Below the pieces are notes generated by a model, which saw nothing but the letters and a program-made list of their open reading frames with translations, ran no database searches and had not been told where the DNA came from. A stretch of 64,000 nucleotides of DNA from Saccharicrinis sp050296935 (GTDB taxonomy: Bacteria; Bacteroidota; Bacteroidia; Bacteroidales; Marinilabiliaceae): the NCBI GenBank assembly GCA_050296935.1, contig JBNKRV010000074.1:1-64000 (forward strand), read 5' to 3'. This document shows, in pieces, positions 1 through 8,904 of the stretch (its first letter is position 1; the number at the start of each line of letters is the position of its first letter). The translations under genes were made by a program, and so were the position numbers.

Positions 1-738
1 GTTATAATTAATACTACGTTTGACCCTCGGGATGTGCATGATGTTATTTAAGGAACGGTTCTGATGGGCAGCTCACTTATAGAGAACCGTTCCGGAATTC
101 CGGCATTTGAGAAGCAATAGCGTTGCAGGTTAACTTTCGGAACGGTTCTATATAACCATCAATTGAATTAGAACCGTTCCCTAAATCTCCGGAAAGTACT
201 AATTAACACTACGTTTGCCCCCCGGGATGTGCATGATGTTATTTAAGGAACGGTTCTGAAGGACAGCTAGCTTATAGAGAACCGTTCCGGAATTCCGGCA
301 TTTGAGAAGCAATAGCATTGCAGGTTAACTTTCGGAACGGTTCTCTATAACCATCAATTGAATTAGAACCGTTCCCTGACTTTCCGGAAAGTACTAATTA
401 ACACTACGTTTGACACCCGGGATGTGCAAGATGTTATTTAAGGAACGGTTCTGATGGGCAGCTCGCTTATAGAGAACTGTTCCGGGTTTTCGGCATTTGA
501 GAAGCAATAGCATTGCAGGTTAACTTTCGGAACGGTTCTCTATAACCATCAATAGAATTAGAACCGTTCCCTGACTTTCCGGAAAGTTATAATTAATACT
601 ACGTTTGACCCTCGGGATGTGCATGATGTTATTTAAGGAACGGCCCTGATGGGCAGCTAGCTTATAGAGAACCGTTCCGGAATTCCGGCATTCCGGCATT
701 TGAGAAGCAATAGCGTTGCAGGTTAACTTTCGGAAAGT
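1..738. repeat. Tandem repeat, 195-bp unit, about 3.8 copies, with paired hairpins
   Basis: The landmark ACGTTTG recurs at 16, 211, 406 and 601, exactly 195 bp apart. Each unit carries GGAACGGTTCT and its complement AGAACCGTTCC twice in alternation (unit 1: 52-62, 83-93, 139-149, 170-180), so each unit can form two stem-loops with the same 11-bp arm. Copy 4 has a damaged arm (GGAACGGCCCT near 638), an 8-bp internal duplication near 680-695, and stops before the second hairpin. No long reading frame runs through it. The array begins at or before the window edge, so its full copy number is unknown. Confidence 0.93.
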
Positions 739-931
739 ATCTTAAACTTCCCAAACCCCAATTAATCAGCAATAATATTTAACTTTATGCACAGATGAAA
801 AAATAAAACCGATTAACTGAGGGGGCAGGCAGGGTAAATGAGGGATGTATTCAGTAGATTCGGATTAGTGGGGGATAGATAGAGTAATCCGCCATTTTAT
901 TTCGATTAAGTACAATTGAGCAAATAGTAAA

Positions 932-1489
932 ATGAAAACTAAATATTTTTTTGATAGAAAAGATTGGAGAAAATGGCTCGAAACAAATTTTGAGACAGAA
1001 GAAGATATTTGGTTAGAATACCCGTTGAAGAAAACAGGGAAAGAGCGAATCTTGTACAATGACGCAGTTGAAGAGGCTTTATGTTTCGGATGGATTGATA
1101 GCACAGTTAAATCATTAAACGAAGAGACTACGATTCAACGGTTTTGCAAGCGAAGAAAAAAATCATCATTCTCACAACCAAATATAGAACGCTTAAAATG
1201 GCTCTTTGAAAACAACTTGATTCATGACTCAATAAGGAGTGACGTTTTAAAAATAATTGAACAAGAATTCATCTTTCCCACAGACATAATTAAGGAGTTA
1301 CAATCGGATAGTATGATTTGGGAAAATTACAAAGTTTTTTCAGAGCGGTATAAACGTATCAGAATTGCATACATTGAAAGTGCAAGGAAAAGACCAGAGG
1401 AGTTTAAAAAACGGCTTCAGAATTTCATTGACAAAACAAAGGAAAACAAACTGATTAAAGGATTTGGGGGAATCGATAAATACTATTAA
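932..1489 (+). CDS. YdeI/OmpD-associated (OmdA-type) family protein
   Basis: The 185-residue product matches the YdeI/OmdA family in length and layout. The N-terminal half carries the family signature YNDAVEEALCFGWIDS around residues 42-57, followed by a basic patch (KRRKKSSFS) and a C-terminal helical part rich in Lys/Arg (ARKRPEEFKKRL). No signal peptide is present, so it should be cytoplasmic. Members are often called bacteriocin-protection proteins, but their molecular function is not well established and I do not infer one. The gene stands alone between the 195-bp repeat array and a short repeat-bearing spacer. The ATG at 932 is the natural start. Confidence 0.8.
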   Translation: MKTKYFFDRKDWRKWLETNFETEEDIWLEYPLKKTGKERILYNDAVEEALCFGWIDSTVKSLNEETTIQRFCKRRKKSSFSQPNIERLKWLFENNLIHDSIRSDVLKIIEQEFIFPTDIIKELQSDSMIWENYKVFSERYKRIRIAYIESARKRPEEFKKRLQNFIDKTKENKLIKGFGGIDKYY

Positions 1490-1497
1490 AAATAAAA

Positions 1498-1528
1498 ACT
1501 ACAGCCAATACGATGCCTCGTATGTAGT
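1498..1528. repeat. Imperfect hairpin after the YdeI-like gene
   Basis: ACTACA and ATACGA (1498-1513) can pair with TCGTATGTAGT (1518-1528) around a TGCC loop, with a 4-nt bulge. It lies 9 bp after the stop codon. No T-run follows, so terminator function is doubtful. Confidence 0.35.
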
Positions 1529-1570
1529 TTGCCTGAACACCCTACGCATTGGAGATATTTGCTCTAAATA

Positions 1571-1616
1571 ACGCCTGTCCATATAGTCGGGTGTCTGGAC
1601 TTTATAGACGAACACG
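1571..1616 (+). repeat. Short form of dispersed repeat family B
   Basis: The stretch starts GCCTGTCCATATAGTC and ends GGACTTTATAGACGAACAC. These are the two ends of the ~140-bp family B repeat (44600-44740, 53449-53590, 7944-8076) joined with the middle missing. Its own ends form an imperfect hairpin. A second short form lies at 32197-32242. Confidence 0.7.
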
Positions 1617-1649
1617 AATTAACGTAACTCAAAATAAATATAGAGAATA

Positions 1650-1868
1650 ATGAATAAACAAATAGTTGAGAAAATAATTACAGTTTGTAATGAAAAAATT
1701 GAGAAAAAAGGAGAGAATGCAGGACTTTCATTTTATGCTTTTTTTGCCAATAAAAACGATAATCCGGAACTTTTAATGGAGGTTGCAGAATGGTGGATCA
1801 TGGAGCATAAACTGGATCATTTTGAAAAAGCTGTAAAAATTAAAGAATTGGTAAAGCGTGAATTATGA
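1650..1868 (+). CDS. Small protein, DUF6500-like
   Basis: This is a 72-residue acidic, helical protein without signal peptide or membrane segment. The features SFYAFFANKND and PELLMEVAEWWIMEHKLDHFEKA look like the small family known as DUF6500, recalled from memory, not searched. Function is unknown. It stands alone: the spacer upstream holds a repeat relic, and downstream lies a 160-bp gap before the convergent GH130 gene. Like the YdeI-like gene before it, it looks like a small accessory gene. Confidence 0.6.
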   Translation: MNKQIVEKIITVCNEKIEKKGENAGLSFYAFFANKNDNPELLMEVAEWWIMEHKLDHFEKAVKIKELVKREL

Positions 1869-2031
1869 TGGATGAAAACCCAACTATTATGCCCGGGTAC
1901 ATTGTAGCACTAACATCACCTACAATGCTTTGAAGAGCGTTTACTCAGTTTATCCGATCAATTAACTGAACCTGTTCCTCCGATATATTACAGCATCAGA
2001 GCAATGGATATTCAGGCGAATTACTTACGAA

Positions 2032-3504
2032 TTAAGGATAGTATTTCATACAATTTAACAGATCAGAAATATCGATAGTGGCAATTGCAGAAGCTATATC
2101 TGACATGGCATAAGGAATAACCAACCTGTTATTGTGTATTAATCCTCCACACGAATAAATCACATTGGGAACATAACCTTCACGTTCATCTTCGTTTGGA
2201 GAAAGCAATGGTTCTTCCAAACGGGCTTTAATTTTTGTAGGATCATCCAGATCCAACAAAATTGCACCTATAGAATATTGCCTCATTGGTCCAACGCCAT
2301 GCGTCAGAACTATCCATCCCTCAGGTGTTTCAATAGGAGAACCACAATTACCTATCTGTATAAATTCCCAGGGTTTATGAGGTTCCTGAATAAGTTGTTT
2401 TGTTTGCCAGAAATGTAAGTGATCTGAGAACATGATATAATTATTTTCTCCATCCTGTCTGGAAAGCATAGCATACCTGCCATTTACTTTACGAGGGAAA
2501 AGTGCCATGCCTTTATTATGAACGGCTTTGCCATTTAGCGTAATAACATTAAAATGCAAAAAATCGTTCGTTTCAATTAACTGGGGTAGAATGCGGTGTC
2601 CGTTATATGCTGTATAGCTGGCGTAATAAGTGGATGTATTATCCTCATTTCTGAATTTTACAAAACGTGCATCTTCAATACCCCGGCTCTCATTTTCTGA
2701 AACCGGAAAAATGACACGTTCAGATATTTTGCTGTTTTCACTAAATCTTACCGAATAATTTGAGTTGGCTAACCAGTATAATATTTTAATTACTTCATCA
2801 TTACAATTAAAATCAGGGTTTAAAAATAAAACCCCTATACTTACCTTTAATTCCTGAAAAGTAAATTTATCTGGTATTTGATCAAGCACCTGTTGACTTG
2901 TTTCATCCCAGGCATTTAAGTCTTCTAATTTGAGCCTGAATAAATGAGCATCGTAAAGAGGATCATGTTGAACTTCATGGGTTTCTAAGTATTCACTGAC
3001 CGGGTCAAATAAAAATGAGATATCCGGTTCAATAATTCCACTCCTGAAAACAATGGATGATATATGCCCCTCACCAGTTGCTCTAAAGCTCATTATAAAA
3101 CGAAGACTCCCTTCGGATATATTATCCTGGCTGGGGTGTGGTACTATTGAAGGATTAAATAGTGCAGCGGATTCAATGGAATATTCCATAGTGAAATAGG
3201 CACCCAGAATCCTTTTCTTTGTTTTGCTTATCTTACATATATCTTCAATATAATCAGAAACTCTATCAAAGTTTTCATAGAGTTGACCATCAATGTTTTT
3301 ATGCCTGTCAGAAAAATTATAATGAATTTTCTCTAATAGTAAAATAGCTTCTTCTTCACTAAGAGCCAGTACCCGATCAATAATTTTTGATACTCGCTCC
3401 ATTCTGTCAGGTATATGCGGACGTGTGATGACTCTTGATTCATCTCTTGTGATTCTGATTTTCTTCCTTTTTATCAATTTGTTAATAGGCGATAAATTTT
3501 CCAT
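2032..3504 (-). CDS. GH130 family glycosidase/phosphorylase (long form)
   Basis: The 490-residue protein has a five-bladed beta-propeller core typical of GH130, enzymes that phosphorolyse (some hydrolyse) beta-mannosides. The signature GIEDARFVKF, about residue 265, holds the conserved Asp proposed as general acid. Later come PIETPEGWIVLTHGVGPM and VPNVIYSCGG, which match the phosphate- and substrate-site loops. An extra N-terminal part of about 170 residues distinguishes it from the shorter paralogue at 4528-5487. No signal peptide is evident, so it is probably cytoplasmic. It is the last gene of a minus-strand operon, 13 bp after the GT4 gene. Exact substrate cannot be told from the sequence. 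Confidence 0.85.
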   Translation of the reverse strand: MENLSPINKLIKRKKIRITRDESRVITRPHIPDRMERVSKIIDRVLALSEEEAILLLEKIHYNFSDRHKNIDGQLYENFDRVSDYIEDICKISKTKKRILGAYFTMEYSIESAALFNPSIVPHPSQDNISEGSLRFIMSFRATGEGHISSIVFRSGIIEPDISFLFDPVSEYLETHEVQHDPLYDAHLFRLKLEDLNAWDETSQQVLDQIPDKFTFQELKVSIGVLFLNPDFNCNDEVIKILYWLANSNYSVRFSENSKISERVIFPVSENESRGIEDARFVKFRNEDNTSTYYASYTAYNGHRILPQLIETNDFLHFNVITLNGKAVHNKGMALFPRKVNGRYAMLSRQDGENNYIMFSDHLHFWQTKQLIQEPHKPWEFIQIGNCGSPIETPEGWIVLTHGVGPMRQYSIGAILLDLDDPTKIKARLEEPLLSPNEDEREGYVPNVIYSCGGLIHNNRLVIPYAMSDIASAIATIDISDLLNCMKYYP

Positions 3505-3517
3505 GAGTAATTGATAT

Positions 3518-4531
3518 TTAATGTGCGATTTGATTATAAACTTTTATATATTCTTCAACCATTTTAGTTTTGCTAAAACGAGCAGAAGATCTTTGATTGC
3601 AATACAACCTATTTAGCGATTTGATATCTGCAATCACATGAACAGCTTCATCAGTATTATTTACTAAAAAACCGGTTTTTTCATTTTCAATTAATTCAGG
3701 CATAGAGCCTTTGTTAAAAGCGATAACAGGTGTGCCACATATCATAGACTCGGCAACACTTAACCCGAAAGGTTCATTAAAACTAATGGGATGAAGTAAT
3801 GCGTATGCCTCTCCTAAAAGCTTATTTCTAGCAGTAGAGCCTGAATTTCCAAGAAATACAATGTCATCATCGTTAATATAAGGTTTAACTTTTTTTTCAA
3901 AATACTCATGGTCTTGTACTAATCCGGAGATAAGAAGTTGGCGTTTTGCTTTTTTTGCAATTAAAATAGCTTCATGCGTGCCTTTTTCAGGATGAATGCG
4001 ACCAAAAAACAGTAAATAATCTTTTGGTTTTTCGCAAAAAGTGAAGTTGTTTAAGTCAATTCCATTATATATTGTGGCGAGGTAATCAAGTTCGCTGCTG
4101 CGGTCGGAATTACTGATTGAAACATAGTAACTCGTGCTATTGTATTTTTTGTATACAGGTAATATTCTGGGAGATGAAAATCCATGAATAGTTGTAAGCA
4201 TGGGTGTGTTTATTAGTTTAGAATAGGTAAGAGGAAGAAAATCAAAATTATTATGTATCAGGTTGTACTTATGTGCCTGTTCCATTACATTACTAATATG
4301 AAGACACTCCCATACTTTAGGTTCCAGATTTTGATTTTCAGCATAAGCGGTTTCTGAAATGTATTCCAATTTACCTTTTGTGTTGGAATTGCCGGTAGCA
4401 AAAAGAGTTACATCTATACCATGTTCAATCAAACCTTCCATAATATTAGAAGTAACCTGCTCCCACGGACCATATTTTAATGGAGGAGTTCTCCAGGCAA
4501 TTGGCGATAATAAAGCAATTTTCATACTCAT
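3518..4531 (-). CDS. Glycosyltransferase family 4 (GT-B fold)
   Basis: The 337-residue product starts with the N-terminal GT-B fold pattern (IALLSPIAWRTPP, then YGPWEQVTSNIMEGL). It has the family's C-terminal nucleotide-sugar motif EPFGLSVAESMICGTPVIAF near residue 253, with the E-x7-E pair. GRIHPEKGTHEA near 174 is the usual start of the second Rossmann domain. The retaining GT4 fold uses an NDP- or GDP-sugar. The start codon overlaps the stop of the upstream GH130 gene by 4 nt (ATGA), so translation is probably coupled. With two GH130 genes around it, transfer or turnover of mannose-containing glycans is a reasonable inference, not shown. Confidence 0.88.
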   Translation of the reverse strand: MSMKIALLSPIAWRTPPLKYGPWEQVTSNIMEGLIEHGIDVTLFATGNSNTKGKLEYISETAYAENQNLEPKVWECLHISNVMEQAHKYNLIHNNFDFLPLTYSKLINTPMLTTIHGFSSPRILPVYKKYNSTSYYVSISNSDRSSELDYLATIYNGIDLNNFTFCEKPKDYLLFFGRIHPEKGTHEAILIAKKAKRQLLISGLVQDHEYFEKKVKPYINDDDIVFLGNSGSTARNKLLGEAYALLHPISFNEPFGLSVAESMICGTPVIAFNKGSMPELIENEKTGFLVNNTDEAVHVIADIKSLNRLYCNQRSSARFSKTKMVEEYIKVYNQIAH

Positions 4532-5487
4532 AATGCTTTGCGTGAATTATGGATGCAGTGATCCACCAGTTCTTCTATAATTCCGGTGCCTACGCACATT
4601 ACTTTGTCAGCACCGCCCCAATATAATTTAATGGTTCCGTCCTTTTCAGGTATGGCACCACAGGTAAATACAACATTATGCACATAACCCGTAATTTCAT
4701 ATGGCTCTTCCGGTTGTAAAATCCAGTCATCACCAACACCTATGATCACCGAAGGGTCATTTAAATCGTGCAGAGCAACTCCTAAACGGTAAACAGATCC
4801 ATCCATAGTAGGAAACACACCATGATAGATATTCAGCCAGCCCCTGCTTGTTTTAACGGGTGTAGCTCCAGGGCCAATTTTCATTTCATCCCAATGGTAT
4901 TGCAGTGGTTTCATAATTAGTTTCGACTCTCCCCAATACTTTAAATCCGGTGAATAGGAAATCCACATAGACCAGGGTGATATTTCAGAATGAGGGCGAT
5001 CCAGACGGGCGTAAAGGCCATTGAATTTTTCAGGAAAAATAACCACATTACGATAATCAGCCTCTGTTATTAATGAAAATCGATGTACCGTTTTAAAATC
5101 AGTTGTTTTAGCCAGACCAACTCTAACTCCATGATGTGAATAAGCACTGTAGGTAATCAGGTATTCGCCATCAATAAAAACAATACGTGCATCTTCAACA
5201 CCATATTCTTCATATTCTTTAAAAGGAGGCTCTTCCGATGGAACCATAAACGGTTTATCCTGTACCTTAAAATGGTATCCATCCTCACTTTCTGCCAATC
5301 CCAAAATACTTCTTCCATTTAGTTTATGCGACCTGAAAAGCATAATGTACTTTTCATTGTGTTTTACCATTCCGGCATTGTGAACCGTGGCAACGGGATA
5401 AGGTACATCCTTATATTGGAGAATCGGGTTGTTGTTATATCTTTTTATTAACATGGCACAATCTTTTAGAGTTAAATAGTTATCCAT
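4528..5487 (-). CDS. GH130 family beta-mannoside phosphorylase-like enzyme (short form)
   Basis: This 319-residue protein has the standard GH130 length and motifs: VATVHNAGMVKH, YGVEDARIVFIDGEYLITY with the conserved Asp, IGPGATPVKTSRGWLNIYHG, and TGYVHNVVFTCGA near the end. Family members release mannose-1-phosphate from beta-mannosides. A second start at Met12 (5454) would give a more typical N terminus (MLIKRYNNNPIL). The gene lies 31 bp after the GT4 fusion gene and overlaps the next gene by 4 nt. No export signal is visible. The linkage cleaved and the acceptor are unknown. Confidence 0.88.
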   Translation of the reverse strand: MDNYLTLKDCAMLIKRYNNNPILQYKDVPYPVATVHNAGMVKHNEKYIMLFRSHKLNGRSILGLAESEDGYHFKVQDKPFMVPSEEPPFKEYEEYGVEDARIVFIDGEYLITYSAYSHHGVRVGLAKTTDFKTVHRFSLITEADYRNVVIFPEKFNGLYARLDRPHSEISPWSMWISYSPDLKYWGESKLIMKPLQYHWDEMKIGPGATPVKTSRGWLNIYHGVFPTMDGSVYRLGVALHDLNDPSVIIGVGDDWILQPEEPYEITGYVHNVVFTCGAIPEKDGTIKLYWGGADKVMCVGTGIIEELVDHCIHNSRKAL

Positions 5488-5518
5488 GGAGATAACTGCA
5501 ATGCAGATAAGGAATTAA

Positions 5519-7777
5519 CTAGGTTTCTGTAATTTGAGACTGAGACTTATGGGTGATTTCATCGAGTTTGTAAAACTCATCATGAGCTTGTAAAACTGTT
5601 AAATGCGAAATCAGATAAGCCAAGGTGCTTTCTGCTCCCTGGTTACGATTAATACCATAACTTTCCAATCCATCACAACACCCGTTTGTTTCATAGTCGT
5701 ACATAGTAATGCGTAAATCATTCTTACCTAAAAACCATAAAAACGAATCATATAAATTATTCAGGTATTTTTTATCTCTGGTTAAAATATAAGCCTGATG
5801 AAACATTAAAACCATGGCACAAACATCAACAGGTTGTTGGGCAAACTGAGCTTTTATCCCACCCTTTCTGAACCAACCGTCATTACCTATAATTGATAGA
5901 TGTTCATCTTTAAATGTTATCTTAATCAGAAAATTCATAGCACTAAATGCTACCAGGCGAATCTTACTGTCATTTAATATTTCAATGGCCTGGAGTAGAG
6001 CATAGGGTAATATGGCATTATCATAAGTTAATTCATTTTCAAACCAATTCCAGTTTTCATCACTATGTTTATCAAAAGCTTCAACAAGTTTATAGCATAA
6101 ATCTTTTAGGTGTTGCATCATTAAGTCATCAAATGCATTTGATTTTAGATAGTAGCAAATGCCTATTATGGTATTGGCAATACCTCTAATGGAGTTAAGT
6201 TTGTTAATGGCTGGTATTGCTTTAAAAAACAGAGATTTGCCGGTTTGAAAAAAAGCATCGTTTGGAGGGTTATGGAGCAAGTATCCCAAAGCCCATATCG
6301 TTCTTCCAAAAGCATCTTCAGATATCTGATTATCATGTATTCTGTGATCAAAGCCAAGAAAGTTTTTAAACGTACCATCCTGATTTTGTAAATAATGAAT
6401 AAAACTTAAATATACCGGACATAAGTCAAGTGCGGTTTGTATTTTTTTTATTTTATAAACTTTTAGGCACATGAGTAATGCTCTTGCATTATCATCTAAG
6501 CAATAGCCTTCTTTTAAATTAGGAATTCCATAATTAGCATGCTGAATGATTCCTGTATTATCTGTTAACCGGAGAACATGATTCATAGAAAATTCAGGAA
6601 TAGTTATTAAATCATAAGGAATTAACTTTTTCTTTACAAACTGCCCGTTATTTCTTTGTATGTAAGTGAGCATGTTATTGTATTTATTACCTATTTTGGG
6701 CCATGTGATTTTCCTTCCGTATTCATATGCCTTTTTTCTCATTTGTTTCATTACTTCAGGATTGTCAAGTAACTCAATCAGTATTTCAGAAAGTTGGTTA
6801 ACATTCTTGAAGTCAAATAACCGACCTCTTCCATTGGCAAGCAATTCAACGGCATGCCAGTAAGGTGTGGAGATAACTGCTAAACCGGAACCTACAGCAA
6901 AGGATAAGGTTCCGCTTGTAATCTGTGCTTCATGTAAATAAGGCGTTATGTATATATCAGAGCCATATAAATATTTAAACAAATCCCTTTCGCTTACAAA
7001 CTTATTCAGCATAATAACATGCTTTTCGAGTTTTAATTTTTTAATGAGTTGTGCAAGTGATAATTGATATTCCTCTCCGGAGATACGGAGAACGTTCGGG
7101 TGTGTTTTTCCTATAATAATATATAGTACATTTGGATGCTTTCTGATAACAGCAGGCAGTGATTCAATAGCTGTTTCAATACCTTTATTTTGTCCAAGAA
7201 AACCAAATGTTAATATGATTTTTCTATCCTCAAGTTTAAATTCTTTTTTTATTTTGCTTTGAATAAAATGATAATCAGGCACGCCGTGTTCAATTAAGGC
7301 GATTTTTTCATCAGGTACATCATATATATCCTTTAAAAAAGAAACCGCTTTATGACTCATAACAACTACCTTCTGAGCCTGCGTGCAGATTTCTTTAAGT
7401 ACATATCTTTGAGTATAAGAGGGTTTATTTAATATAGTATGAAGTGTTACAATTAATGGAACTTCAAGTTTATGAATCAATGGTAAAATATATACCCCAT
7501 CTTCTCCGCCAAAAATTCCAAACTCATGTTCGATAATACAGAAATCAGTTGATTGATGATTTATATAATTGGCTGCTAAAAGATAGTCACGCTGATACTC
7601 TTGTCTTATCGTAAATTCAACTTCATCAGGATAAGCATACTCCTTTTCAAAATCATTAATTGCAACTATATATCCCCGGTTATGGTTATCTATAATCATA
7701 GATTCATACAAATTGTTTGTAAATGTTCCAATACCGCATTGGCGTGGTGGGTAAGTTCCTATGTAAGCAATTTTCAT
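5519..7777 (-). CDS. GT4 glycosyltransferase fused to an (alpha/alpha)6-barrel-like domain
   Basis: Residues 1-380 form a GT4 domain: it opens with AYIGTYPPRQCGIGTFTNNL, has GFLGQNKGIETAIESLP around 192, and the donor loop EAQITSGTLSFAVGSGLAV around 283. Residues 390-735 are helical with repeated blocks such as GYCLDDNARALLMCLKVYK and SEDAFGRTIWALGYLL, which resemble six-hairpin glycosidases. At 752 residues the protein is about twice a plain GT4. It is the first gene of the minus-strand operon and probably sets its theme: a transferase and a possible hydrolase or lyase in one chain, followed by GH130, GT4 and GH130. The role of the C-terminal domain is inferred from pattern only. Confidence 0.82.
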   Translation of the reverse strand: MKIAYIGTYPPRQCGIGTFTNNLYESMIIDNHNRGYIVAINDFEKEYAYPDEVEFTIRQEYQRDYLLAANYINHQSTDFCIIEHEFGIFGGEDGVYILPLIHKLEVPLIVTLHTILNKPSYTQRYVLKEICTQAQKVVVMSHKAVSFLKDIYDVPDEKIALIEHGVPDYHFIQSKIKKEFKLEDRKIILTFGFLGQNKGIETAIESLPAVIRKHPNVLYIIIGKTHPNVLRISGEEYQLSLAQLIKKLKLEKHVIMLNKFVSERDLFKYLYGSDIYITPYLHEAQITSGTLSFAVGSGLAVISTPYWHAVELLANGRGRLFDFKNVNQLSEILIELLDNPEVMKQMRKKAYEYGRKITWPKIGNKYNNMLTYIQRNNGQFVKKKLIPYDLITIPEFSMNHVLRLTDNTGIIQHANYGIPNLKEGYCLDDNARALLMCLKVYKIKKIQTALDLCPVYLSFIHYLQNQDGTFKNFLGFDHRIHDNQISEDAFGRTIWALGYLLHNPPNDAFFQTGKSLFFKAIPAINKLNSIRGIANTIIGICYYLKSNAFDDLMMQHLKDLCYKLVEAFDKHSDENWNWFENELTYDNAILPYALLQAIEILNDSKIRLVAFSAMNFLIKITFKDEHLSIIGNDGWFRKGGIKAQFAQQPVDVCAMVLMFHQAYILTRDKKYLNNLYDSFLWFLGKNDLRITMYDYETNGCCDGLESYGINRNQGAESTLAYLISHLTVLQAHDEFYKLDEITHKSQSQITET

Positions 7778-7943
7778 GATTTACAGGTTTATTTTTATGA
7801 TGTATGATTAAGTTAGTAAAAAAAATATAAACTATTGATTTGTAGTTTATATCATTTTCAATATTTGTTTTTTATGCTAAGAGCGTCGAATTCCGTTTGT
7901 ATACAGTAATCTTCACCTTGTAAATGATTCAAAATAGCTATCT

Positions 7944-8076
7944 GGTGTACGTCTTTAAAGCCCAGTTACTGCGTTGTTGCACAAAATCCAGATCCTCATA
8001 TACGCAAGTATACAGCGGTTTGAATTTTTCACACGCCTTGTGTTTAACCTTTATAGTTCAGATTCATGAATTAATC
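7944..8076 (+). repeat. Dispersed repeat family B, full-length copy 1
   Basis: The sequence from GTACGTCTTTAAAGCCCAGT through TTTGAATTTTTCACACGCCT to the TTCATGAATTAATC region matches 53449-53590 on the same strand and 44600-44740 on the opposite strand. It is directly followed by a family A repeat at 8081, so two elements sit head to tail upstream of the minus-strand glycosyltransferase operon. Confidence 0.75.
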
Positions 8077-8080
8077 AGGC

Positions 8081-8246
8081 TAGTGTCAGCAAGAAAACTC
8101 CGTTTTTTCCCCGAAATAATCGGGGCAGGTTGTTACTCTTTCTCTCCAAATGATCAATTACGGCAGTAAACTCAAATTTTCCGGGCGTCGGAAGCCTCAG
8201 AAATGAAGCTTTCTTATCTACCTCCTGAGTTTTCGTGCAAGTACTA
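8081..8246 (+). repeat. Family A MITE-like element, copy 1 (166 bp)
   Basis: It aligns without gaps to 40911-41076. The ends are imperfect inverted repeats: AGTGTCAGCAAGAAAACTC at 8082-8100 against GAGTTTTCGTGCAAGTACT at 8227-8245, with 14 of 19 positions pairing. Both copies keep an internal small hairpin, CCCCGA..TCGGGG. There is no coding capacity, so any movement would need a transposase in trans. Confidence 0.7.
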
Positions 8247-8260
8247 TCTAATGATTCAAG

Positions 8261-8319
8261 TGGTAAATTTTAAAATTGATCACATTGAATTCGTGAAATT
8301 TTCGTTTTATAATTTACCA
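8261..8319. repeat. Inverted repeat, 15-bp arms
   Basis: TGGTAAATTTTAAAA (8261-8275) pairs with TTTTATAATTTACCA (8305-8319) with one mismatch and a 29-nt loop. It lies between the family A element and the convergent end of the small gene at 8425. Apart from repeats, I see no gene in 7778-8424. Confidence 0.5.
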
Positions 8320-8424
8320 TTGATCCTGACTATTTATAAGTGGTCTGAAATATCATATTATCCAATACCTTATAAAATGATGTTTGATAAGGTAAATCTG
8401 AAATTTCATATCGCCCCCGGGTAA

Positions 8425-8904
8425 CTATCCAAAGTATGGTTCTTTAAATGAGGTTTCTGGATAGGAATTGGTTTCGTTTGTATTGTTTGCCGATTTTCGA
8501 GGGATTTCAATGGTAACCTCGTTTTCTTTAAGAATAGTATCTATTTCCTCTGGTATCATATCAGGTTGTATCAATACCTTTTTGCAGAAAAATAATTGAT
8601 AAACATTTTCTTTACTTTTGGAAACTTGATGTAAGAATTCCTTTTTTCTATACAATTTTAGTATTAAAAAATGTCCTTCAATTTTTGTTTCAACTTCGAT
8701 TTTCTGAGCATTATTTAAAGCAAACTTTAATTCGTATGTCTTGGAAGTGATAGAAAAGGATTCTTCAACATGCTTTGGGTTTAATTCGTCGGGATCATTA
8801 TATTCCCATTTGCAATAGGGGCTATACCAGTCTAATCCGCTATTCTTTTCACCAGGATTCATTGTTTGTTGGTTTATTATTAATAACTGTTTCCTTGCAT
8901 TCAA
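8425..8904 (-). CDS. Small protein with a possible Hsp20/alpha-crystallin-like domain
   Basis: The 159-residue protein has a beta-rich middle (KIEVETKIEGHFLILKLYRK) and near its end EEIDTILKENEVTIEIPRK. This looks like the last strands of small heat-shock proteins, where a phrase such as NGVLTIEIPK is usual. A Ser/Asn-rich tail follows. The N-terminal part has GLDWYSPYCKWEYNDPDE, which I do not recognise. Met15 (8862) is an alternative start. The protein is divergent, so the Hsp20 link is a guess from pattern. The gene stands alone with a repeat-rich region downstream and a 371-bp gap upstream. Confidence 0.5.
   Translation of the reverse strand: MNARKQLLIINQQTMNPGEKNSGLDWYSPYCKWEYNDPDELNPKHVEESFSITSKTYELKFALNNAQKIEVETKIEGHFLILKLYRKKEFLHQVSKSKENVYQLFFCKKVLIQPDMIPEEIDTILKENEVTIEIPRKSANNTNETNSYPETSFKEPYFG

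Noticed and set aside
1..738. Possible CRISPR array
   Set aside because: The repeat unit is 195 bp and continuous, with no short repeat separated by unique spacers and no cas genes.
865..1650. Integron cassettes (two small orphan genes with hairpin spacers)
   Set aside because: No integrase gene and no recognisable attC core pair were seen; spacers are explained in part by family B repeat ends.
1920..2060. Plus-strand frame reading ...ERLLSLSDQLTEPVPPIYYS
   Set aside because: It has no start codon, a stop lies just upstream, and it runs into the antisense of the GH130 gene. It may be a relic of another gene, but I cannot name it.
8203..8424. 73-codon frame on the plus strand
   Set aside because: It begins within the family A repeat and crosses an inverted repeat; no protein-like pattern.
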